A stretch of DNA of 64,000 nucleotides from Procambarus clarkii. Its lineage: Eukaryota; Arthropoda; Malacostraca; Decapoda; Cambaridae. Positions within the stretch are counted from its first letter, which is position 1; the number at the start of each line of letters is the position of its first letter. The notes below the pieces were generated by a model, which saw only the letters and a list, made by a program, of their open reading frames with translations, had not been told where the DNA came from and did not search any database. Below, in pieces: positions 49,576 to 58,637 of the stretch. Location: contig NC_091219.1 in NCBI RefSeq assembly GCF_040958095.1, positions 22,149,037 through 22,213,036 on the forward strand. The letters are read 5' to 3'. The position numbers and the translations under genes are program-made.

Positions 49576-50562
49576 ATATATAAAAATATATATATATATA
49601 TGTTATATAATATAGACATATATATATATAAAAATATATATATATATGTTGTACCTAGTAGCCAGAACATCGTACTTTGCCTACTATGCAAGGCCCGATT
49701 TGCCTAATAAGTCAAGTTTTCCTGAATTTATATAATTTTCTAATTTTTTTCTTATGAAATGATAAATCTGTCCATTTCATTACGTATAAGTTAATTTGTT
49801 TAAATTTGAGTTAAAAATTACGTAGATATATGACCGTACCTAAGCAACCCTACCTAACCTATCCTAACCCAACCTAAACTATCACAACTAAGTCAATAAA
49901 TTATATTCTTAATATAATAATAATAATTCAAATAAAGTAAATGAAAACAATTCATTGAAAATAAAAAGAATCCCTCGGCCTATTAGGCAAATTCGGTCTT
50001 GCATAGTAGGCCGAGAAGTGCATTATATATATAATGCACTTCTCGGCCTACTATGCAAGACCGAATTTGCCTAATAGGCCGAGGGATTCTTTTTATTTTC
50101 AATGAATTGTTTTCATTTACTTTATTTGAATTATTATTATTATATTAAGAATATAATTTATTGACTTAGTTGTGATAGTTTAGGTTGGGTTAGGATAGGT
50201 TAGGTAGGGTTGCTTAGGTACGGTCATATATCTACGTAATTTTTAACTCAAATTTAAACAAATTAACTTATACGTAATGAAATGGACAGATTTATCATTT
50301 CATAAGAAAAAAATTAGAAAATTATATAAATTCAGGAAAACTTGACTTATTAGGCAAATCGGGCCTTGCATAGTAGGCAAAGTACGATGTTCTGGCTACT
50401 AGGTACAACATATATATATATATTTTTATATATATATATGTCTATATTATATAACATATATATATATATATTTTTATATATGTCGTACCTACTAGCCAGA
50501 ACGTGCTTCTCAGGCTACTATGCAAGGCCCGATTTGCCTAATAAGCCAAGTTTTCATGAATT
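49495..50562. repeat. Giant palindrome, 534-bp arms, no spacer
   Basis: Positions x and (100057 - x) pair throughout. I checked the outer edge (49497/50560), the TATAGACA/TGTCTATA block (49611-49618 with 50439-50446) and the centre (50028/50029), all without an indel. Each arm holds one TIR element of the CCTAA-core type plus part of a neighbour. The centre is GCATTATA-TATAATGC. Confidence 0.9.
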
Positions 50563-50853
50563 AAATGTTTTTCGACTACCTAACCTACCTAACCTAACCT
50601 AACTTTTTCGGCTACCTAACCTAACCTATAAAGATAGGTTAGGTTAGGTTAGGTAGGGTTGGTTAGGTTCGGTCATATATCTACGTTAATTTGAACTACA
50701 ATAAAAAAAAATTTACCTCATACATAATGAAATGGGTAGCTTTATCATTTCATAAGAAAAAAATTTGAGAAAATATGTTAATTCTGGAAAACTTGGCTTA
50801 TTAGGCAAATTGGGCCTTGCATAGTAGGCTGAGAAGTGCGTTCTGGCTACTAG

Positions 50854-50857
<4 letters not shown>
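50482..50857. mobile_element. TIR element with TTAGG/CCTAA core, copy 6
   Basis: Complete element from GTCGTACCTACTAGCC to GGCTACTAGGTAC, with several CCTAACC and GGTTAGG repeats in the core. Its first 81 bp lie inside the giant palindrome. Confidence 0.75.

Positions 50858-50930
<73 letters not shown>
50858..50930. repeat. (TA)n microsatellite
   Basis: Separates TIR element copy 6 from the SINE palindrome. Confidence 0.9.
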
Positions 50931-50933
<3 letters not shown>

Positions 50934-50967
50934 AACAAGCCTGAATAATCCCCAGGATTATATGCGA

Positions 50968-51162
50968 CTGAAAACTCACACCCCAGAAGTGACTCAAACC
51001 CATACTGCCAGGAGCAATGCAACTGGTATCTACAGGACGCCTTAATCCACTTGACCATCATGACAGTCGTGATGGTCAAGCGGAATAAGGTGTCCTGTAG
51101 ATACCAGTTGCATTGCTCCTAGCAGTATGGGTTTGAGTCACTTCTGGGGTGTGAGTTTTCAG
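50968..51162. mobile_element. Inverted pair of Leu/Ser-type SINE fragments
   Basis: Arms 50968-51064 and 51066-51162 are reverse complements around position 51065 without net indel. The right arm reads GATGGTCAAGCGGAATAAGG (A-box region) and GGGTTTGAGTCACTTC (B-box region). The same SINE occurs singly at 21538 and 30174. Confidence 0.75.
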
Positions 51163-51169
51163 AGTCATA

Positions 51170-51189
51170 TATTATATATATTATATATA

Positions 51190-51236
<47 letters not shown>
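51170..51236. repeat. (TA)n microsatellite
   Basis: Interrupted TA tract that passes into the ATTTATTTATTT tail of the LINE on the minus strand. Confidence 0.85.
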
Positions 51237-51239
<3 letters not shown>

Positions 51240-52475
51240 TTATTTATTTATTTATATACAAGAAGGTACATTGGGTTAGAAAGAATACATAGCAAAGTAT
51301 TTACAATCGTGTAAAGCCACTAGCACGCGCAACGTTTCGGACAGGTCCTTAATCTAACAGATAATTTTAAGTAGGTAAATTCTAGCAGAATTAATAAAAT
51401 GATAACAGATACATTGCAAGAAAAAAATGACATATGAGAGAATAGTAAGTATATTAAAGCACATTGTATATTAAAGCTCTGATTGATTACATTGACAACT
51501 TGATTGGTAATTTAAACAAGATTAACAGACACCATACAGCAGATTGATAGCACATATAAGACGACAGCAATGATCACAATGGTAAAGATGTTCGGATTGG
51601 GTACATAAAGATTGGGTAGCAATAGATACAGTGCAATTTTAAAGCAACAAGGTAAAAAACTATGCAGATGAAATTAGATACTTTTTAGTTTTGTTTTTGA
51701 ATGACGCAAAAGTTGGACAGCTTTTCAATTCATTAGGGAGTGAGTTCCATAGACTGGGTCCCTTTATTTGCAAAGAGTGTTTACACAGATTAAGTTTGAC
51801 TCTGGGGATATCAAAGAGATATTTTTTCTGGTGTAGAGATAATGGGTCCTATTACGTCTGTCCAGGGAAAGTTTCAGAGCAGGATTTGCATTTAAGAACA
51901 GGGTTTTGTAAATGTAATTGACACAAGAAAATTTGTGGAGTGAGATTATGTTTAGCATGTATTGGGAGTTAAACAAGAGGGCTGAGTGTTGTCTGAAAGC
52001 AGAATTTGTTATTATTCTGATAGCAGATTTTTGCTGGGTGATGATGGACTTGAGGTGCTTTTCAGTGGTTGAACCCCATGCACAGATACCATAATTAAGA
52101 TAGGGATAGATTAGTTCATAATATAGAGAGATGAGAGCAGAGTTAGGTACATATCTGATTTTGGAGAGTATCCCAACTGTTTTAGAGATTTTCTTAGTTA
52201 TGTATTGTATGTGGGTGCTGAAGTTGAGTCTCTTGTCTAGGAATAGGCCATGAAACTTTCCATCATTTTTATTGCTAATGTTTACATTATCTATCTGAAG
52301 CTGAATTGCATTTGAAGATTTGCTTCCAAATAAGATGTAGTAGGTCTTTTCTATGTTAAGTGTTAGTTTATTGGTCGACATCCATAAGTGGACTTTTTTT
52401 AGTTCATTAATAAAAACATCATTTAGTGTATGTGGGTTGGGGTTAGAGTAGATGAGGGTAGTATCATCAGACCTG
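51236..52475 (-). mobile_element. CR1/L2/Daphne-group LINE, 5'-truncated, minus copy
   Basis: On the minus strand the coding part is followed by an untranslated region with TTACACGATTGTAAATAC and a (TAAA)n-type tail at 51236-51256. It starts abruptly at the RT motif C (SDDTTLIYSNPNPHT) near 52470. A plus-strand copy of the same family is at 56261-57660. Confidence 0.8.
51660..52470 (-). pseudogene. LINE reverse transcriptase C-terminus
   Basis: Reads SDDTTLI (motif C, with Ser for Ala), NKLTLNIEKTYYILFG, LGLFLDKRL-type FHGLFLDKRLNFSTHIQ, YPYLNYGICAWGST, KSAIRIITNSAFRQHS, then in another frame GPSLWNSLPNELK and KKYLISS. At least one frame break near 51770 and several altered residues make it a pseudogene. 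Motifs A and B are lost by 5' truncation, normal for LINE copies. Confidence 0.8.
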
Positions 52476-52527
52476 TCCTCTTAAAAATAACGTCGAAATA
52501 ACGTAAATTCGTCTTTTTTAAGAATGA

Positions 52528-54219
52528 CGTATATATATTGAAAAAGACGAATATCTGGCGAAAATGAACCTCATACTCTCTGACCAAACTAAATTCCAAA
52601 GGGTAACGAAGGACACTACAGCCGAATTGAAAGCAAAGGTCAACAAATTGATCGAAACTGTGAACGTCAAGAAATCCGGACTCCACCTGCCAAAGATTAT
52701 TGGGGAATATAAACCTGGATACGTGTATGGAAATGTCAAGACACACAAGCCTGGAAACCCACTTCGGCCAATCATCAGCCAGATACCCACTCCCACGTAC
52801 AGACTGGTGAAACGACTCAACGGCTTGCTGACTCCTTATGTCCCTTGCGCCTTCAGCCTGAAGTCTCCAAAGGAATTTGTTGACTTACTGCGGGGAACAC
52901 GGGCCACAGGGATAAGAGCCTCGTTGGACGTAGAATCACTGTTTACCAACGTACCTGTGGATGAAACAATCGGGATGATAGTGGACAGAGTGTATCGTGA
53001 TCCGGCCTGTACTCCTCTTGACATACCAGAAAACATTCTAAGGAAACTACTCCAAGCTTGTACTAAAGAGGCACCCTTCTTGAGCCCGGATGGGCACATG
53101 TATAAGCAAATAGATGGGGTCGCCATGGGTTCTCCCCTAGGTTTCCTGTTTGCGAACTTCTACATGGGTACCATCGTGCAAAAAGTCTTAGTCGACATGA
53201 ACTTGAAACCGGCCACATACTGCAGGCATGTTGACGACATTTTTACACAGGTACCTGATGTCAGACATCTGCAGGAGCTGAAGGAGGCATTTGAGCAGAA
53301 TTCTGTGTTGCGTTTCACTTACGAGATGGAGAAAGATGGGAAGCTGCCCTTTCTAGATGTAACAGTCATGGAAAGGAGCGGAGGTTTCCACACTGCAGTC
53401 TACACTAAGGAAACAAACATAGGAATGTGCCTCAATGCCAACAGTGACTGCCCAGACAGGTACAAGAGGAGTGTTGTTAACGCTTATGTCGACCGTGCTC
53501 TCAGCCACAGCTCAGGTTGGAAGCAAGTCGACGAAGAACTCTGTAGGGTAAGGCAGGTCCTAGTCAACAACGGCTTCTCCAATGGTTTTGTTGAAGACAT
53601 CATAAGAATGAAAGTGAAACGCCATGCAACGTCTGAAGAGACAACTAACAAAACACCTATACCCCCTATTAGACTATTTTACAGGAACTTCTTTTCCACA
53701 GCTCATAAAATGGAGGAAAGGGTCTTGAAAGATATTGTTAATAGAAACGTTATCCCTACAGACAAAAATCAGAAGATACAACTGACGATTTACCATAAAA
53801 CCAAAAAAACGGCCAGCCTACTCATAAGAAACTCTCCAGACACAAAGCAGAACGCTTTAAAAGAGACCAACGTCGTCTATGCCCTCAAATGCCCTCTTGG
53901 GGACTGTAAGCCTCAAAAAACTCAGTATATAGGCAAGACAACAACATCCCTTTCCAGGCGATTAACGATGCATAAGCAACAGGGCTCCATTAAGAAACAT
54001 ATAATGTCTTCCCACAACCAAACCATCACCAGAGAAATCTTAGCAAACAACACAGAAATCATCGATAGATACAGCGATAGCAGGTGGCTTGACATCTGCG
54101 AGGCACTACACATCAAGAAGTCAACACCAGCAATCAACAGCCAATTAATGCACAACTATATTCTACCCACTTCAAGACTCCGCTCCAATATAGAAGCATC
54201 AAGAAATATGGGCCAATAG
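52528..54219 (+). pseudogene. Penelope-like element RT and GIY-YIG nuclease
   Basis: This is the longest intact frame in the window, 551 codons from ATG 52564; the same frame is open upstream to 52528 and reads EKDEYLAKM before that ATG. Reverse transcriptase motifs run in order: KTHKPGNPLRPIIS, SLDVESLFTNVPVDE (motif A), DGVAMGSPLGFLFANFYM (motif B), CRHVDDIF (motif C, HVDD where most PLEs have YVDD) and KLPFLDV. After a linker comes the GIY-YIG nuclease: NVVYALKCPLGDC, QYIGKTTTSLSRRLTMHK, and SRWLDICEALHIK with the late Glu. It stops at 54217-54219. Full PLE proteins are longer, so the N-terminal part is missing; upstream homology (NDVYI) is in another frame. It is the best candidate here for a recently active protein, though truncated. 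Confidence 0.9.
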
Positions 54220-54473
54220 GCCTTCTGCAATTACTTCCATTCTTACCTTCAATACCCATTGTTTCGTGTTCTATCCTGTGTTGAAAGTTTTGTTCACCTC
54301 ATCCAAAATGCGGGTATAAAATGAAAAATGAAAGCTGTTTAAATCATAGCATAAGTAAGAACTCTGTTTAGTGTTTGCAGGTAATAGTTGTGTGTGTGTA
54401 AACTAAAAGTCTTTGAAAATGTAATAAGTTATTACGAAACGCGTTCAAGTGTCGCGTCAGACTAGAAATAAAA
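54220..54473 (+). mobile_element. PLE 3' untranslated region
   Basis: Contains GGGCCAATAGGCCTTCTGCA just after the stop, AATACCCATTGTTTC, and then the hammerhead-like motif. The phrase order matches the arms at 47401-48262 and the region after 39328. Confidence 0.75.
54408..54463 (+). ncRNA. Hammerhead-like ribozyme motif
   Basis: Helix I is AGTCT (54408-54412) with AGACT (54459-54463). The core TTGAAAA is 54413-54419. Helix II is GTAATA/TATTAC (6 bp, 3-base loop), followed by GAAA (54436-54439). Helix III is ACGCG with CGCGT, ending GTC at 54456-54458. This is the best formed of the set. The usual C3-G8 is U3-A8, and there is one extra U before helix II. Confidence 0.55.
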
Positions 54474-54598
54474 ATGAATTTTGGAGAATTGATTTTTCAA
54501 TTACCATCAACAGTGAAAAGAAACATAAGAAAAATCGAGAAAATTCGTGTTAGAATTATTAATCTTACTTTGTCGGTCATATTTAATAATATAATATA
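54474..54598 (+). pseudogene. PLE ORF N-terminal stub after the full element
   Basis: The frame begins MNFGELIFQLPSTVKRNIRK and continues to VIFNNI, then turns into (TA)n. It follows the 3' end of a PLE in the same orientation, as expected if PLE copies were in tandem or ended in a partial second copy. Confidence 0.6.
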
Positions 54599-54624
54599 TA
54601 TGTATATATATATATGTATATATA

Positions 54625-54686
<62 letters not shown>

Positions 54687-54697
54687 TATATATATAT

Positions 54698-54728
<31 letters not shown>
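54586..54728. repeat. (TA)n microsatellite with interruptions
   Basis: TA tract between the PLE stub and TIR element copy 7. Confidence 0.9.
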
Positions 54729-55150
54729 GTCATACCTAGTAGCCAGAACGCACTTCTCGGCCTACTATGCAAGGTCCGATTTGCCTAATAGGCCGAGTGA
54801 TTTTCTTTATTTTCAATAAATTGTTTCCAATTAGTTTATTGGAATTATTATTATTATATTATATTAGGAACATAATTTATTGACTTAGTTGTGTTAGTTT
54901 AGGTTAGGTTAAGATAGGTTAGGTTAAGATAGGTTAGGTTAGGTAGGGTTGGTTAGGTTCGGTCATATATCTACATTAGTTTTAACTCAAATTTAAAAAA
55001 TAACTAACTTATACATAATGAAATGGTCAGATTTACCATTTCATAAGAATTTTTTTTACAAAAATATATAAATTCAGGAAAACTTGGCCTATTAAGCAAA
55101 TCGGGCCTTGCATAGTAGGCCGAGTAAGACTTCTGGTTACTAGGTACAAT
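54729..55150. mobile_element. TIR element with TTAGG/CCTAA core, copy 7
   Basis: Starts GTCATACCTAGTAGCC and ends near GGTTACTAGGTACAA. It belongs to the subfamily with TTTTCAATAAATTGTTTCC next to the left end; the core has several GGTTAGG and GGTTAAGATAGG phrases. Confidence 0.7.
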
Positions 55151-55154
55151 ATTC

Positions 55155-55166
55155 ATATATTTTATA

Positions 55167-55228
<62 letters not shown>
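55155..55228. repeat. (TA)n microsatellite
   Basis: Separates TIR element copies 7 and 8. Confidence 0.9.
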
Positions 55229-55231
<3 letters not shown>

Positions 55232-55618
55232 GTACCTAGTAGCCAGAACGCACTTCTATGCCTACTATGCAAGGCCCGATTTGCCTAATAAGCCAAGTTT
55301 TCATGAATTAATTGTTTTTCGGCTACCTAACCTACCTAACCTAACCTAACCTAACTTTTTCGGCTACCTAACCTAACCTAACCTATAAAGATAGGTTAGG
55401 TTAGGTTAGGTAGGGTTGGTTACGTTCGGTCATATATCTACGTTAATTTTAACTCCAATAAAAAAAAAATTGACCTCATACGTAATGAAATGGGTAGCTT
55501 TATCATTTCATAAGAAAAAAATTAGAGAAAATATATTAATTCAGGTAAACTTGGCTTATTAGGCAAATCGGGCCTTGCATAGTAGGGCGAGAAGTGCGTT
55601 CTGGCTACTAGGTACGAC
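55229..55618. mobile_element. TIR element with TTAGG/CCTAA core, copy 8
   Basis: The best complete copy: inverted ends of about 85 bp (GTCGTACCTAGTAGCC ... GGTACGAC), then two CCTAACC runs, a short TATAAAGAT turn and a GGTTAGG run. Flanked by TA on both sides. Confidence 0.8.
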
Positions 55619-55666
<48 letters not shown>

Positions 55667-55669
55667 ATA

Positions 55670-55734
<65 letters not shown>
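55619..55734. repeat. (TA)n microsatellite
   Basis: TA tract interrupted by TTTAATAATATAA. Confidence 0.9.
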
Positions 55735-55736
<2 letters not shown>

Positions 55737-56149
55737 CTTTAGAACACTTTCCCACCAGGAGACTCGAACCCTAGCCAGCACAGAAGCCTTCCAGCAACTG
55801 GCATAACAGGTACGCCTTAACCCGCTCCACCACCTGCTCAGACCCTTAAAAGAGATGGTAATTTCGGAGTATTTATATACCCCAAAGATCACCACCTCCC
55901 AAGAGCACTAGAGCAAGTGAGGGGTCATTTATACGTTTATTTCATCAAGTCCCTGTTAATATGGGAGAACACTGTGTCTATGCTTAAGGCACAATCTTTG
56001 GGGTATATAAATACTCCGAAATTACCATCTCTTTTAAGGGGTCTGAGCAGGTGGTGGAGCGGGTTAAGGCGTACCTGTTATGCCAGTTGCTGGAAGGCTT
56101 CTGTGCTGGCTAGGGTTCGAGTCTCCTGGTGGGAAAGTGTTCTAAAGTT
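55735..56149. mobile_element. Inverted pair of tRNA-derived SINE-like elements, family 3
   Basis: Arms 55735-55889 and 55994-56149 are complementary with one single-base indel, around a 104-bp spacer. The right arm reads GGTGGAGCGGGTTAAGGCG (A-box region) and GGGTTCGAGTCTCC (a perfect-looking B-box), a leucine/serine-type tRNA head. Related copies lie at 57665-57850 and 58250-58465. Confidence 0.75.
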
Positions 56150-56187
56150 GTATACTTCACTCTCGTGTTTAGGAGAGTTGTGCCTTA

Positions 56188-56248
<61 letters not shown>

Positions 56249-56260
56249 TATATATATATA
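56188..56260. repeat. (TA)n microsatellite
   Basis: Abuts the truncated start of the plus-strand LINE. Confidence 0.9.
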
Positions 56261-56261
56261 A

Positions 56262-56954
56262 AGACCTACTACATCTTATTTGGAAGCAAATCTACAAATT
56301 CAATTCAGCTTCAGATAGACAATGTAAACATTAGCAATAAAATTGATGGAAGGTTCCTTGGCCTATTCCTAGACAAGAGACTCAACTTCAGCACTCACAT
56401 ACAACACACAACTAAGAAACTCTCTAAAACAGTTGGTATACTCTCCAAAATCAGATATTATGTACCTAACTCCGCTCTCATCTCTCTATATTATGCACTA
56501 ATCTATCCCTATCTTAATTATGGTATCTGTGCACAGGGTTCAACCACTGCAAACCACCTCAAGTCCATCATCACCCAGCAAAAATCTGCTATCAGAATAA
56601 TAACAAATTCTGCTTTCAGACAACACTCAGCCCCCCTTGTTTAACTCCCTAAACATGCTAAACATAATCTCATTTCACAAATTCTCTTGTGTCAACTACA
56701 TTTACAAAACCTTGTTCTTAAATGCAAATCCTGCTCTGAAACTCTCCCTGGACAGATGTAATAGGACCCATTATCACCACACCAGAAATAAATATCTCTT
56801 TGATATCCCCGGAGTCAAACTTAATCTGTGTAAACACTCTATGCAAATAAAGGGTCCCAGTCTATGGAACTCACTCCCTATTGAATTAAAAAGCTGTCCA
56901 ACTTTTGCGTCATTCAAAAACAATACTAAAAAGTACCTAATTTCATCTTCATAG
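56262..56954 (+). pseudogene. LINE reverse transcriptase C-terminus, plus copy
   Basis: Pieces read YYILFGSKSTNSIQLQIDN, YPYLNYGICAQGST and, after a frame change near 56630, FNSLNMLNIISFHKFSCVNY ... GPSLWNSLPIELK, ending KKYLISSS-stop at 56952-56954. All conserved RT active-site motifs are upstream of the truncation. Confidence 0.8.
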
Positions 56955-57240
56955 TTTTTAACCTTTTGTTTTAAAATTGCACTGTATCTATTGCTACCCA
57001 ATCTTTATGTACCCAATCCAAACATCTTTACCATTGTGATCATTGCTGTCTTCTTATACGTGCTATCAATCTGCTGTATGGTGTCTATTAATCTTGTTTA
57101 AATTACCAATCAAGCTGTCAATGTAATCAATCAGAGCTTTAATATACCAATGTGCTTTAATATACTTACTAATCTCTCTCATCTCATTTTTTTCTTGCAT
57201 TGTATTTGTTATTATTTTATTTATTCTGCTAGAACTTACC

Positions 57241-57504
57241 AGTCTCTGTGGTGTAGTGGTAAGACACTCACCTGGCGTTCCGCGAGTGCTTTGTCACGGG
57301 TTCTTATTCTGGCCGGGGAGGATTTACTGGGCACAAATCCTTAACTGTAGCCTCTGTTTAACTCAACAGTAAAATGGGTACTTTGTTGTAAAAACGATTC
57401 TTCGCGGTGGGGACCGTATTCCAGGGACCTGCCCGAAACGCTACGCGTACTAGTGGCTGTACAAGATTGTAACAACTCTTGTATACATCTCAAAAAAAAA
57501 AAAC
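57241..57504 (+). mobile_element. tRNA-derived SINE, family 1, inside the LINE
   Basis: The head has the A-box region TGGTGTAGTGGTAAGACACT and a decayed B-box GGGTTCTTATTC; the body matches 38137-38399; the tail ends in A(12). The 6-bp target repeat CTTACC lies at 57235-57240 and 57505-57510, and removing the insert rejoins LINE sequence present uninterrupted in the minus copy. Confidence 0.85.
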
Positions 57505-57664
57505 CTTACCTACTTAAAATTACTTGTTAGATTAAGGACCTGACCAAAACGCTGCGCGTACTAGTGGCTTTACAAGATTGTTAATATTATGCTATGTATT
57601 CTCACAAACGTAATGTACCTTCTTGTATATAAATAAATAAAATAAATAAATAAATATATATATT

Positions 57665-57850
57665 TATACAACTTTAGAAAACTTTCCCACCAGGAGACTC
57701 GAACCCTAGCCAGCACAGAAGCCTTACAGCAACTGGCATAACACGTATGCCTTCAACCTACTGCACCAAACTCAGACCCTTAAAAGAGATGGTAATTTTG
57801 GGGTATTTAAACCCCCCAAAGATCACCACCTCCCAAGGGCAATTAGAGCT
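57665..57850 (-). mobile_element. tRNA-derived SINE-like element, family 3, first part
   Basis: On the minus strand, the CGAGTCTCCTGGTGGG region and upstream tRNA-like head match the arms at 55735-56149. The element continues at about 58250 after an inserted CR1 fragment. Confidence 0.65.
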
Positions 57851-58250
57851 AGTAATTACCTAAGTGTAGTTACAGGATGAGAGCTACGCTCATGGTGTCC
57901 TGTCTTCCCAGTACTCTTTGTCATATAACGCTTTAAAACTACTGACGGTCTTGGCCTCCACCACCTTCTCATCTAACTTGTTCCAACCGTCTACCACTCT
58001 GTTTGAGAAAGTGAATTTTCTTATATTTCTTCGGCATCTGTGTTTAGCTAGTTTATATCCATGACCTCTTGTTCTTAAAGTTCCAGGTCTCAGGAAATCT
58101 TCCCTATCAATTCCTGTTACTATTTTGTATGTAGTGATCATATCACTTCTTTTTCTTCTGTCTTCTAGTTTTGGCATATTTAATGCCTCTAACCTCTCCT
58201 CGTAGCTCTTGCCCTTCAGTTCTGGGAGCCACTTAGTAGCATTTCTTAGT
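57845..58250 (-). mobile_element. CR1-type LINE 3' fragment
   Basis: The minus-strand frame (58177-57890) reads MPKLEDRRKRSDMITTYKIV, SNRVVDGWNKLDEKVVEAK and FKALYDKEYWED, the last part of a CR1 reverse transcriptase. The untranslated end ACACTTAGGTAATTAC is typical of CR1 3' ends. It is a different CR1 subfamily from 43741-45673. Confidence 0.8.
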
Positions 58251-58465
58251 GAGTAATAGTGAGGAGTTACTCACGTTCTTTTATCAAGTCCCTGTTAATA
58301 TGGGAGAACTCTGTGTCTATGCTTAATGCACAACTTGCCTAAACACGCAAGTGAAGTTATACAACTTTAGAACACTTTTCCACCAGGAGACTCGAAACCT
58401 AGCCAGCACAGAAGCCTTAGAGCAACTGGCATAACAGGTACGCCTTTAACCCACTGCACCACTTC
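58250..58465 (-). mobile_element. tRNA-derived SINE-like element, family 3, second part
   Basis: TCAAGTCCCTGTTAATATGG matches the spacer of the family 3 palindrome (55949-55968), followed on the plus strand by the ACTTTAGAACACTTT and GGAGACTCGAA region. Confidence 0.6.
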
Positions 58466-58637
58466 TTATCCCAATTTTTTTCCCAAGAGGCAGACAAGAG
58501 GAGCTCCAGCATATTTCAACAATCCTAAGTATTGTAGTACAGGATGATGATAGTGAGTGGTGTCCCAGAGAACATAAAGGTATAGTGCTTTTGAAAAATA
58601 GGTGAGATAACAGGAATGTGCCAAGGGAAGTGAAAAA

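Larger units (their letters stand above)
56261..57660 (+). mobile_element. CR1/L2/Daphne-group LINE, 5'-truncated, plus copy
   Basis: Same family as 51236-52475 but on the other strand and cut slightly further in (it starts in KTYYILFGSK). It ends in AAATAAATAAATAAATA at 57631-57655. A family 1 SINE is inserted at 57241-57504. Confidence 0.8.

Noticed and set aside
51330..51400. Hammerhead-like GGAC/GTCC-GAAAC in the LINE and SINE tails
   Set aside because: The preceding core (TAGATTA) breaks the 3-8 pair and other invariant bases, so it falls short of the PLE motifs.
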